Positions 8,053 through 14,986 of a stretch of DNA of 24,538 nt are shown piece by piece (position 1 is the stretch's first letter; each line of letters opens with the position of its first letter). The notes below the pieces were generated by a model. The model searched no databases. It was not told where the DNA came from and worked only from the letters and a program-made list of their open reading frames with translations. A program made the position numbers and the translations under genes. This DNA comes from CAZDIO01 sp964505555 (GTDB taxonomy: Bacteria; Bdellovibrionota_C; UBA2361; SZUA-149; CAZDIO01). The stretch lies in contig CAZDIO010000007.1 of NCBI GenBank assembly GCA_964505555.1, positions 1 to 24,538 of the forward strand, in the 5' to 3' direction.

Positions 8053-8475
8053 ATGCTGGTTCGTCGAGACAGAGTTGTTGATATTCTTTCCTGGACTACT
8101 TGGGGCTTTCGCTGGATCGGTATCGCTGGAGGGGTCTTAGTGATTTTCTTTTTCTTTGTCGCTTTTACCGGACAGCATATCCCTGATACAAATGTTGATC
8201 ATCAGTGGCGCGCATGTAAGATCGCATTCATTGTGGGACTGAGCTCCTTGTTTGTGGCCTTGGGAACGGGGATTTGGCATCGATTTGCCACCACAGCTCT
8301 CGAGCGCTACTTGGATACGCATTGTGCAAATTGTGATTTCAATTTGGGGCCTCTTATTAACGAAAGAAAAGATGCCCGATGTACAACGTTTGAAGCGGGC
8401 GAAGTAATCCGTAATTCTCTGTTTTTAGATATCACCTGCCCAAAGTGCAAAACATCACGCGTAGTTCATGAATAA
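8053..8475 (+). CDS. hypothetical membrane protein with C-terminal zinc-ribbon-like cysteine pairs
   Basis: A 140-residue protein starting at ATG 8053, chosen because GGAGG (8042-8046) sits 6 nt upstream; a TTG two codons earlier overlaps the end of that motif. Two membrane segments are clear (about residues 20-38 and 56-74), joined by a short polar loop. The soluble C-terminal part has CANC (C91, C94) and CPKC (C129, C132), spaced like a split zinc ribbon, with an extra Cys at 110. I do not recognise the family. The tail most likely faces the cytoplasm and binds zinc. It is transcribed alone, divergently from the glycan cluster, with a promoter at about 7927-7956. It converges on the L,D-transpeptidase gene, whose terminator lies between them. 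Confidence 0.7.
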   Translation: MLVRRDRVVDILSWTTWGFRWIGIAGGVLVIFFFFVAFTGQHIPDTNVDHQWRACKIAFIVGLSSLFVALGTGIWHRFATTALERYLDTHCANCDFNLGPLINERKDARCTTFEAGEVIRNSLFLDITCPKCKTSRVVHE

Positions 8476-8484
8476 TCATCCTCA

Positions 8485-8526
8485 GAACAAAAGGTCAGAA
8501 GGGTTTAGAGCTTTTCCCCCTGACCT
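8485..8526 (-). terminator. rho-independent terminator of the YcbB-like L,D-transpeptidase gene
   Basis: A perfect 7-bp stem AGGTCAG (8492-8498) pairs with CTGACCT (8520-8526), with a possible inner GGG/CCC extension. Read on the minus strand, the stem is followed directly by TTTTGTTCT, a reasonable U tract. It lies about 30 nt beyond the stop of the minus-strand gene that ends at 8557. On the plus strand no T run follows, so it should act on the minus-strand transcript. Confidence 0.65.
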
Positions 8527-8556
8527 CACCTCGTATTGAAAAAATTAATTGTTTCT

Positions 8557-10218
8557 TTAAGGGAAAGGAATCACCTTCATCATACGAGCGTCTCTGCCGT
8601 ACAGATCCGGACGAAACTGGACACTCCCATCTCGATCAACCCAGGCGGTGCGATAGGTAAGGTGTACCCGAATTGGTTCAGGAAGCTTCACTATTTGTTG
8701 CTTTCCTGAAGAGATAACATCTTGCACTCGCGCTGTGCTCCAACGATCGGTCGGTGTATCGAGCAGAAATGCTGCAAGTTCGTTTGGTGTACTTACCCGT
8801 ATGCATCCATGACTGAGAGCACGGTTTCTTTCAGCAAACAAACCCCGTGTAGCCGTATCGTGCAAGTACACGTTGTAGCTATTTGGAAACACGAACTTAA
8901 GGGTACCAAGTGCGTTCCATGGGCCAGGATCCTGACGTATGGCAAATTTTCTCATTTGAGAGGGAGTTATATCTGTCCAATGTATGGTGGAGGGAGATAT
9001 TTCACGGGCGGTGCTGTCCCAGCCGTCATAAAGACGCATATGTTGATTTGCAAGGTAACCCGGATTCTTCTTAAGCTTTGGGAGCATTTCATTTGCCGCA
9101 ATTGAAGGAGTTACATTCCAGTACGGATTAACCTCGATGTAGCGGATACGATCGCTAAATACTGGTGTGGCATGATAGGTTTTGCCGACAATGACCGGCA
9201 GTCGCAGTGTGGGCTCTCCAGCCTGAATTCCAAAGAGCTCGTATCCAGCGATATTTACAAGAATCTCTTTGCCCTCTTCGAAATCTCGTTGCAGCCACCG
9301 CCAGCGCTCAAGATTTATAAGAAGGGTTTGGATTCTGCTTTCGACTGGAACATTGAGTTCGGCAAGCGTTGCCTTAGCGACCTCACCTGTAGATGGCAGA
9401 CCGTGACGGGTTTGATATCTTTTTACGGCATCTGTAAGGGCCGTATCATACGACCCTGAAGACACGTACTCTGAAGTTAAATCGCCGGTGATCTGAAGCC
9501 GACCCGCGAGTACGTCGACCAATGGACCAACGGTGCCGGGTTTTAACTCCATCTCCTTTGGTACATTAATCATCTGCCACCCACCACGTACAGAGATGTT
9601 TCTGTAATCAGTAAGGGCTTGGCGCATACGTTCGTACTGGCGGTGTTTTGGAAAACTTTCTCGGATAGCTTGACCAATATCCTGACGATGCATCACCGCC
9701 TTTACAATAGTTGCCAAGTCTGGGCGCTCGGGACGAACGTTTGCAAAAAGTTTAGCATCAATCGCCAACGGTTCAATGCGACCTTCGCTCGCATCTGCCG
9801 TAAGCACCGCAATTGCGAGTGTCAATATGATATCTAGCTCGGCAAGGCTCTTTATCTCTGAGCGAGTCCAGCGGGTTTCAATAGCATCGATGAAGTAATC
9901 CTCAGGTCGCAGCCCATCTTCTCCGGCATTTTTAATAGCGGAGCGAGCCTCTTTGGCGCGCTCGGATGGAGCGCCATTTTCAATCCAAAAAGGAAGAAAG
10001 GATCGTTCCGAGTACCAAGAGATTAACCCCTTATCGAGTGTTTTTGCATCAAACCCATGAGTCTTAAGTCTAAACGCGGAAGCTGGTCCCAATTCCGTCG
10101 TCTGATAGATAGCCTCTTCAATAGTTTCCTGCGCCACGGCATTTGAAATCAGATCATGCGAAACAGTTATCGTGAGACTCAAGAAGAAAGTGAGCACAAA
10201 ACGAAAGTAAGAACGCAT
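8557..10218 (-). CDS. murein L,D-transpeptidase, YcbB/LdtD-like
   Basis: A 553-residue exported enzyme. It has a signal peptide (about 1-29, cleavage likely near AVA-QE), an N-terminal scaffold domain of the YcbB type (about 60-215), a peptidoglycan-binding domain (about 228-290, with AVKRYQTRHGLPSTGEV), and a YkuD catalytic domain (about 318-500). The catalytic motif SHGCIRV (469-475, nucleophile C472) and the paired histidine in YLHDT (H453) are intact. Enzymes of this architecture make 3-3 (mDAP-mDAP) cross-links in periplasmic peptidoglycan or attach lipoproteins to it, and resist most beta-lactams. A possible AGGGG Shine-Dalgarno precedes the ATG. It lies 73 nt downstream of a second L,D-transpeptidase gene in the same orientation, and a terminator follows it. 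The length is close to E. coli LdtD (about 615 residues), though shorter. Confidence 0.93.
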   Translation of the reverse strand: MRSYFRFVLTFFLSLTITVSHDLISNAVAQETIEEAIYQTTELGPASAFRLKTHGFDAKTLDKGLISWYSERSFLPFWIENGAPSERAKEARSAIKNAGEDGLRPEDYFIDAIETRWTRSEIKSLAELDIILTLAIAVLTADASEGRIEPLAIDAKLFANVRPERPDLATIVKAVMHRQDIGQAIRESFPKHRQYERMRQALTDYRNISVRGGWQMINVPKEMELKPGTVGPLVDVLAGRLQITGDLTSEYVSSGSYDTALTDAVKRYQTRHGLPSTGEVAKATLAELNVPVESRIQTLLINLERWRWLQRDFEEGKEILVNIAGYELFGIQAGEPTLRLPVIVGKTYHATPVFSDRIRYIEVNPYWNVTPSIAANEMLPKLKKNPGYLANQHMRLYDGWDSTAREISPSTIHWTDITPSQMRKFAIRQDPGPWNALGTLKFVFPNSYNVYLHDTATRGLFAERNRALSHGCIRVSTPNELAAFLLDTPTDRWSTARVQDVISSGKQQIVKLPEPIRVHLTYRTAWVDRDGSVQFRPDLYGRDARMMKVIPFP

Positions 10219-10291
10219 GGAACCCCTGTAGATTCTAGCAGTGTTAGTTAGTTCCTTTTATCTTCTTCCAAGCACACAGGAATTGCAACCG

Positions 10292-10987
10292 CTAATTCTT
10301 ACCACACTGTGTCAGTAATGGTGACCCACTGAGCCACTTTTTGTCTGGATAAAATATAAAGAGAAGTCCCTCGCCATCTTCAAACGCGCTAGTAACCTTC
10401 TCAATTACAGCTGGATTTACTACAGGGCATCCAAAGCTTCGCCCCAGACGTTGGTGTAAATAGATAAATTCTTTACTCACGTATGGCGCTGAATGTAGCA
10501 CAATAGCTCGCGCCAAAGCCTGGTCATTAAAACCCTGCTCAAGGCCGATAAGTTGTAGTGATTCGCCATGTTTTCCTTGGTATTTTTCACCTACTCTGAA
10601 TAATCCAAGGCTTGATTGTAAGCTTCCCATAGAATTAGAGAAACGTTTTGCACTATTTTCTCCACTGTTTCGTCCGTGAGCAATTAAATCTTCAAGTAAG
10701 AGGCGTGACTGCCTGAGATCAAATAACCAAAATCGTTTGGCGGTTGAAGGGCGTGAATAATCGATGATGCCAAGAATTTCTGGAGATCGCTGTCCGAGCT
10801 TTATATGAGCACAGCGAATTGACTTAAGAGCAAGTTCAGCAACCTCAACGTTGAGATTGGGAGCGAGTTGTACAAGGTGTTGTGCGTCATCAATCTCTTG
10901 TGTTGTCCCAGGAAGTGGAGAAAGAACAACGAGACTACTGACCAGAGACATTAGAAACCACTTGATTCCTGGTGTTAGAGTAATCAT
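10292..10987 (-). CDS. murein L,D-transpeptidase catalytic domain family protein (YkuD_2)
   Basis: A 231-residue exported protein with a signal peptide or N-terminal anchor (about 1-29) and a catalytic domain of the YkuD_2 (PF13645-like) group. The catalytic cysteine is in GRSFGCPVVNP (C187) and the partner histidine in AIVLHSA (H165). GLFRVGEKYQGKHG (about 128-141) matches the substrate-side region of this family. The exact reaction of YkuD_2 proteins is less well studied than that of YkuD, but peptidoglycan cross-linking or modification is expected. It is the first gene of a tandem L,D-transpeptidase pair. A -10-like TATAGT ends only 7 nt before the ATG, so the transcript may be leaderless. 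No Shine-Dalgarno is visible. Confidence 0.88.
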   Translation of the reverse strand: MITLTPGIKWFLMSLVSSLVVLSPLPGTTQEIDDAQHLVQLAPNLNVEVAELALKSIRCAHIKLGQRSPEILGIIDYSRPSTAKRFWLFDLRQSRLLLEDLIAHGRNSGENSAKRFSNSMGSLQSSLGLFRVGEKYQGKHGESLQLIGLEQGFNDQALARAIVLHSAPYVSKEFIYLHQRLGRSFGCPVVNPAVIEKVTSAFEDGEGLLFIFYPDKKWLSGSPLLTQCGKN

Positions 10988-10994
10988 AAGTAGT

Positions 10995-11024
10995 ACTATA
11001 ATCTATTAGACGAGATGAGTGCAA
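10995..11024 (-). promoter_or_regulatory. candidate promoter for the YkuD_2 gene, possibly leaderless
   Basis: On the minus strand TTGCAC (11024 to 11019) is followed after 18 bp by TATAGT (11000 to 10995). The expected start of transcription falls at or next to the A of the ATG at 10987, and no Shine-Dalgarno is present, so a leaderless message is the simplest reading. The remaining part of the 10988-11228 intergenic region holds no gene I can support; a TTGAAA at 11185-11190 with a poor -10 could drive the plus-strand channel gene. Confidence 0.4.
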
Positions 11025-11228
11025 ATGAAGGTGTATTTTATATTGAGATTTCTATTCTCTCGAAGGCGGTCGTTTCAAAAGCTTTTAGTGGCTGTTTTAC
11101 TGAATACAGACAGGGTCTTTACCTGAGGAGGGCATAAGGACATAATGTGATGGAAGAGTGAGGCGGAAAACAAAGGATGTAACTTTGAAAACCAGATACA
11201 ACAAAATTAATTCTTCTTCTAGGCATTA

Positions 11229-11669
11229 ATGCTCTCTCTAATCTTTTATGCATGTGTGCTTGTGGGTGCTACGGTAGCTGTGCACACCACTGGGATCGCA
11301 CTGTTGCTCGTGGGAATGAAGAAATGGCAAGTGATGTCACATTCACTGTCGCATCTGAGGACGATCTCCCAGTTGTTAATTGGAATGATCTGGTGGTTGG
11401 TGATGATTCACTTGATCGAGATTGTGATCTGGGCATTATTCTATTTTTGGAGAGGATGCTTTTCAAATATTGAAGACGCGCTCTACTTTTCTGGAGCTAC
11501 CTATACTACGATCGGGTATGGCGATCTGGTACTAGCAAAGCCGTGGCGAGTGCTTGCTCCGATTGAAGGTTTAACAGGTGTTCTTATGTGTGGTCTATCT
11601 GCAGGTATCTTTTTTGCAGTGGTGAATCAAATTTATCGATTACGGTACGCCCTTCCTGAGAAAAGTTAG
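11229..11669 (+). CDS. small two-pore-helix-type potassium channel (Ion_trans_2)
   Basis: A 146-residue membrane protein with an N-terminal hydrophobic segment (about 3-29), a second (about 47-73), then the pore loop with the K+ selectivity filter TTIGYGDL (93-100), and a last helix (about 110-133). This is the pore module of the Ion_trans_2 family (PF07885) with one extra N-terminal helix and no voltage-sensor arginines, RCK or nucleotide-binding domain. It should form a tetrameric K+ channel or leak in the inner membrane. Only a weak AGG precedes the ATG. It is transcribed alone, divergently from the L,D-transpeptidase pair and convergently with the FUSC gene. Similar short channels are widespread in proteobacteria and their gating is mostly unstudied. 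Confidence 0.88.
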   Translation: MLSLIFYACVLVGATVAVHTTGIALLLVGMKKWQVMSHSLSHLRTISQLLIGMIWWLVMIHLIEIVIWALFYFWRGCFSNIEDALYFSGATYTTIGYGDLVLAKPWRVLAPIEGLTGVLMCGLSAGIFFAVVNQIYRLRYALPEKS

Positions 11670-11724
11670 ATCCCGCTCTGCGCTAAATTGTATGGTCTTT
11701 TCAGTAGGAAGATAACAAACAATT

Positions 11725-12252
11725 TTATTCACTCTCTACTTCGCTATGAAGAAGCTTTGGAATAAGACTTACAGCTACCGCAACTCCTATTCCGAGAGCG
11801 GTTTCTAGGAGGCGGTAAAACGCGTAAGTCCATGGATCATCTCCAAAAGATAACATAACGATAGCGCAGATGTACCCAGAGATCTTTGCTGCTTGATCAA
11901 AACGCAATAGGTAGCTCAAAAGCATTGCAGCAAAAATACCGATCCCAATTGACCAAGCAGTTGGTGGCAACAAAAGACTAAAAGTGGCTCCGAGGAATGC
12001 TCCCAACACGGTTCCTGCCAGACGCGGAACTCCTAGTTTTCGTGTTCCAGCGGGCGAGATATCGGTTACGATTACAGCAGAGATCATTGCATAGAACGGG
12101 TAAGGGAGCTGCAACCACTGCGCAACAAAGAGCGCGATTCCAGCACTCACCGCTGCACGCAAGCTCGTCTGGAAGGAGGAGATAAAATTTTTACGAGCAG
12201 GAGAGTTGATTTCGGCTTTCTTTGAAGGATTTGTGATTGTTGGTGATGTCAT
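11725..12252 (-). CDS. small FUSC family membrane protein
   Basis: A 175-residue protein starting at ATG 12252 (a TTG one codon earlier is also possible). After a polar N terminus of about 22 residues come about five membrane segments. The FUSC signature is clear: PYPFYAMISAVIV (about residues 48-60), then AGTRKLGVPRLAGTVLGAFLGA (about 66-87), and the second conserved block YRLLETALGIGVAV (about 144-157). Large FUSC proteins such as AaeB are aromatic acid exporters, but this protein has only one membrane half and no cytoplasmic domain, so it would have to work as an oligomer; single-module FUSC proteins do exist. Its substrate cannot be inferred. It lies between the convergent channel gene and the divergent VIT1-like gene. 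No Shine-Dalgarno is evident. Confidence 0.82.
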   Translation of the reverse strand: MTSPTITNPSKKAEINSPARKNFISSFQTSLRAAVSAGIALFVAQWLQLPYPFYAMISAVIVTDISPAGTRKLGVPRLAGTVLGAFLGATFSLLLPPTAWSIGIGIFAAMLLSYLLRFDQAAKISGYICAIVMLSFGDDPWTYAFYRLLETALGIGVAVAVSLIPKLLHSEVESE

Positions 12253-12390
12253 CAAATTTATTTGTGATAGCTACGCGATATAACAGCCGCTTGTAGATCT
12301 TTCAATGGAACGAGCGACAGTGAAGAAGTGAGCGAACAATTTGCCGTCAATCTAGGCAGTTTTTCGTTCTTCCTATAGTTTCCCTGTCGA

Positions 12391-12419
12391 TTGAAGTTTT
12401 TAATTAAAACACTTAGGCT
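12391..12419 (+). promoter_or_regulatory. candidate promoter for the VIT1-like gene pair
   Basis: TTGAAG (12391-12396) and TAGGCT (12414-12419) are separated by exactly 17 bp. Transcription would start near 12426, leaving a leader of about 38 nt if translation begins at the ATG at 12464, which is preceded by AAGGA. The -10 box is weak, so this is only a candidate. Confidence 0.3.
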
Positions 12420-12463
12420 GATGAGTACGTATGACGCAATCATCCCAGAAAACGAAGGAACCG

Positions 12464-13105
12464 ATGGCAGAAAATGTACTTGATCCTGTCAATCGAACAT
12501 CAGAGATACTTTTTGGTTTGATAATGGTGCTTTCCTTTACCTGTTCACTCAGTGCGTACAGTGCTGGACACAGTGATATACGAGAGATGTTGATCGGTGC
12601 ACTCGGATGTAATGTGGCTTGGGGCATTATTGATGCTTTTTTTTATTTGATGAATTTAGCAGCGCAGCGCGGACGCGAGCGATTGTTAATACAAAAACTT
12701 AAGAACCTCTCCGATCGAGAGAGTGCACAGGAATTATTTCAAAATATTATTCCAGAATCGATCCTCGGCAGTCTTACCCCCACAAGCTATCGAGAAATTC
12801 GTGATCACTTGCTTCGAAATGAATCGATTCTTAGCGCACCACTCATATCACTATCGGATCTTCGAGCAGCTCTGATAGTATTTTTACTGGTATTTCTTAC
12901 AACGTTTCCGGTGGCGATTCCGTTTTTGGTGATGGATCAGGCTTGGAGGGCTCTTCGTATTTCAAATCTTGTGGCACTGCTCCTCTTATTTAGTTTGGGC
13001 TACTCGTTAGGACACTATGCCGGACGGCGTTCTTGGATTTGGGGTATTGGCATGACAGTAATCGGTGCCAGTCTAGTTTCTATTACTATTGCTTTAGGAG
13101 GGTAG
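12464..13105 (+). CDS. VIT1/CCC1 transporter-like membrane protein
   Basis: A 213-residue membrane protein. I chose the ATG at 12464 because AAGGA (12455-12459) sits just upstream; the ATG at 12431 would add 11 polar residues but has no Shine-Dalgarno. The N-terminal half contains RTSEILFGLIMVLSFT followed by MLIGALGCNVAWGIIDAFFYLMN, the layout of the short VIT1/CCC1-related proteins of proteobacteria. A charged cytoplasmic stretch of about 75 residues separates it from three more C-terminal membrane helices. True VIT1/CCC1 proteins move Fe2+ or Mn2+ out of the cytosol; metal transport here is inferred only from family likeness. It is followed after 4 nt by a signal-peptide protein gene, so the two form a small operon. 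Confidence 0.65.
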   Translation: MAENVLDPVNRTSEILFGLIMVLSFTCSLSAYSAGHSDIREMLIGALGCNVAWGIIDAFFYLMNLAAQRGRERLLIQKLKNLSDRESAQELFQNIIPESILGSLTPTSYREIRDHLLRNESILSAPLISLSDLRAALIVFLLVFLTTFPVAIPFLVMDQAWRALRISNLVALLLLFSLGYSLGHYAGRRSWIWGIGMTVIGASLVSITIALGG

Positions 13106-13109
13106 GTAT

Positions 13110-13748
13110 TTGTGTAAACATAGATCGATTTTGTTGATGTTGATTTTGCTGATGCTTCAAACACCCGATCTCAGTGCAGAGGAACCAGACAGAGAAGAAG
13201 CAGGAGATTGGAATCTAGATTTTTCCTTTCAGCAATACCTCCTTCCAAGTCAGGCAGATCTCAGTACTCCGGTCATTGGATTGACTTATAACGATGTGCT
13301 GCTTGAAGCACGCTACAATTACGAGGGTGATGACGCTACTTCGCTTTGGCTTGGTCGAACGTTCTCATTTGGTCAGTCGTGGGAATTTGAACTTACTCCT
13401 ATGCTTGGAGGAGTTTTTGGCTCGATACAGGGCATGGCACCAGGCATGAAGGTCGATGTAAGCTGGAGGAAATTGAATCTTTATTCTGAGATGGAATATG
13501 TTTTTGATTTTAGAAGTCACGAGGAGAATTTTTTCTATAGTTGGAGTGAGTTGACTGTTGGGGTATTTGATTGGTTGCGTCTTGGAGTGGTTGGTAACCG
13601 AACAAGAGCTTACGACTCAGCTGTAGAACTTGACCGAGGACCGATGGTGAGAGTCGAATTTGAATCAGTCAGTCTGTCCTGCGTGGTTTTAAATGTTGAT
13701 GAGGATGCTACCGTCGTTCTTGGAGCCGAGTTTTCACTCGGCAGTTAA
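13110..13748 (+). CDS. exported beta-strand-rich protein, possible outer-membrane beta-barrel
   Basis: A 212-residue protein with a signal peptide (cleavage likely after A23 in LSA-EEP). The mature part alternates hydrophobic and polar residues in many short strands (for example SLWLGRTFSF, WRKLNLYSEMEYVF, MVRVEFESVSLS, ATVVLGAEFSLGS), as in small barrels or porin-like folds. The start is a TTG at 13110, supported by GGAGGG (13097-13102) 7 nt upstream; no ATG or GTG fits as well. It begins 4 nt after the VIT1-like gene and is surely co-translated with it. I do not recognise the family. A C-terminal aromatic residue, usual for BAM substrates, is absent (it ends FSLGS), so a periplasmic beta-sandwich remains possible. 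Confidence 0.6.
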   Translation: MCKHRSILLMLILLMLQTPDLSAEEPDREEAGDWNLDFSFQQYLLPSQADLSTPVIGLTYNDVLLEARYNYEGDDATSLWLGRTFSFGQSWEFELTPMLGGVFGSIQGMAPGMKVDVSWRKLNLYSEMEYVFDFRSHEENFFYSWSELTVGVFDWLRLGVVGNRTRAYDSAVELDRGPMVRVEFESVSLSCVVLNVDEDATVVLGAEFSLGS

Positions 13749-13795
13749 TTCTCAACTAATCTTTTTTTCTCTGTGCCTCTTAAGAATGAGGCTCC

Positions 13796-14893
13796 TTAGC
13801 CATGAGACGGAATAAGATACAGGGTAAAGCCCAACATCAGATAGAGTACTATTAGCTGCACCCCTTTGTACCAATTAGAGCGTCCATCTCCTGCAATAAT
13901 CGCGCTGAGTAATACGGCCAAGAGCAAGAAATTCAGAAGATGAGTGTTAAATATTAAATTAAATGGTCTAGGAGCAATCACGTAACTTGAGAGTACCAAC
14001 ACGGGTGCAATAAACAACGCGATCTGAATAGAACTACCAAGCGATATTCCCAAAGAGAGATCCATGCGATTGCGAGATGCAACACTTATGGCTGAGAGCG
14101 ATTCTGCGGCGCCACCTACAACTGCTACGAAGATCAAACCGATAAAAACTTCAGACATGCCAAGTTCATGACCCGCACCTTCAGCTGATCCCACCAACAC
14201 CTCGCTTAAAACTGCTGCCATTATCGAAGCGCCCACTAAGGTTAAAAGCGAGCGCGAGACACTCCATGGTTTAGAATGAGCACTTTCGGGTTCGGTGCTC
14301 GCTACGGCGGCATATAGTGTCGTATGGGTTCGAAGCGTAAAAATTAGATAAAGCACATAGGTTACAAGCAACATAATCGATACGCCGATACTTAAATTCG
14401 CAAGGATATTTTCTGTGCCGGTGACACCAAGAGCTTTTCCAACCGCGCTAGGCACGAGCAAACTTACAACCGCAATGAGCATCATGCTGTTATATAAACG
14501 AACCGAATTTGGATTGTATTCCTGATCATGATAGCGCAGTCCGCCAATGAAAAATGATAGCCCTTGTGCCAGGAGTAGATTCGCCAAGATTGCTCCAATA
14601 ATTGAAGCGCTCACCATTTCGATTAAGCCGGAGCGCAGAGCCACTAAGCAGATGATCAGCTCAGGGGCGTTTCCAAAAGTAGCATTTAAAAGTCCACCAA
14701 TTGATTCTCCTGTATGAAATGCAATTTTTTCTGTGGCATGCACGATCAATTTAGCAATGGGAACAATTGCAACAGCGCTTACAAAAAAAACAAGAGAGGG
14801 AGAGATCCCATCCATTTTACTAAGCATCAAGCTCAGTGGGGATAAAATAAATAGCCAATAAATTGATGGAGCAAATTTACTTTTGGTTGTCAT
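13796..14893 (-). CDS. cax: calcium/proton exchanger (CaCA superfamily, CAX type)
   Basis: A 365-residue membrane protein with about eleven helices in two homologous halves. The two inverted alpha-repeats carry the diagnostic acidic motifs: GLLNATFGNAPELI (67-80, E78) and VVGGAAESLSAISVASRNRMDLS (258-280, E264). Between them is a short acidic linker (about residues 198-206), as in CAX and ChaA proteins. Such exchangers expel Ca2+ (and sometimes Na+ or K+) in exchange for protons across the inner membrane. The length is that of microbial CAX proteins. It is the last gene of the right-hand minus-strand block, 93 nt after the 611-residue membrane protein gene, so it may have its own promoter. 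No clear Shine-Dalgarno or terminator is visible. Confidence 0.92.
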   Translation of the reverse strand: MTTKSKFAPSIYWLFILSPLSLMLSKMDGISPSLVFFVSAVAIVPIAKLIVHATEKIAFHTGESIGGLLNATFGNAPELIICLVALRSGLIEMVSASIIGAILANLLLAQGLSFFIGGLRYHDQEYNPNSVRLYNSMMLIAVVSLLVPSAVGKALGVTGTENILANLSIGVSIMLLVTYVLYLIFTLRTHTTLYAAVASTEPESAHSKPWSVSRSLLTLVGASIMAAVLSEVLVGSAEGAGHELGMSEVFIGLIFVAVVGGAAESLSAISVASRNRMDLSLGISLGSSIQIALFIAPVLVLSSYVIAPRPFNLIFNTHLLNFLLLAVLLSAIIAGDGRSNWYKGVQLIVLYLMLGFTLYLIPSHG

Positions 14894-14986
14894 ATAGGAT
14901 CGCTTGGCTTAGGTTTTCTTTCTGTCCAGACATATTTTGACACTAACATCTGCCTCACTTCATGTCACACCGTAGATGCTATTTCA

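Noticed and set aside
12431..12463. Upstream ATG for the VIT1-like gene
   Set aside because: It lacks a Shine-Dalgarno, while the ATG at 12464 has AAGGA just before it. The extra 11 polar residues carry no recognisable motif.
13770..13795. GCCTC/GAGGC hairpin with a nearby T run between the secreted protein gene and the exchanger gene
   Set aside because: The T run (13761-13767) lies before the hairpin on the plus strand and reads as As on the minus strand, so it is not a standard terminator in either direction.
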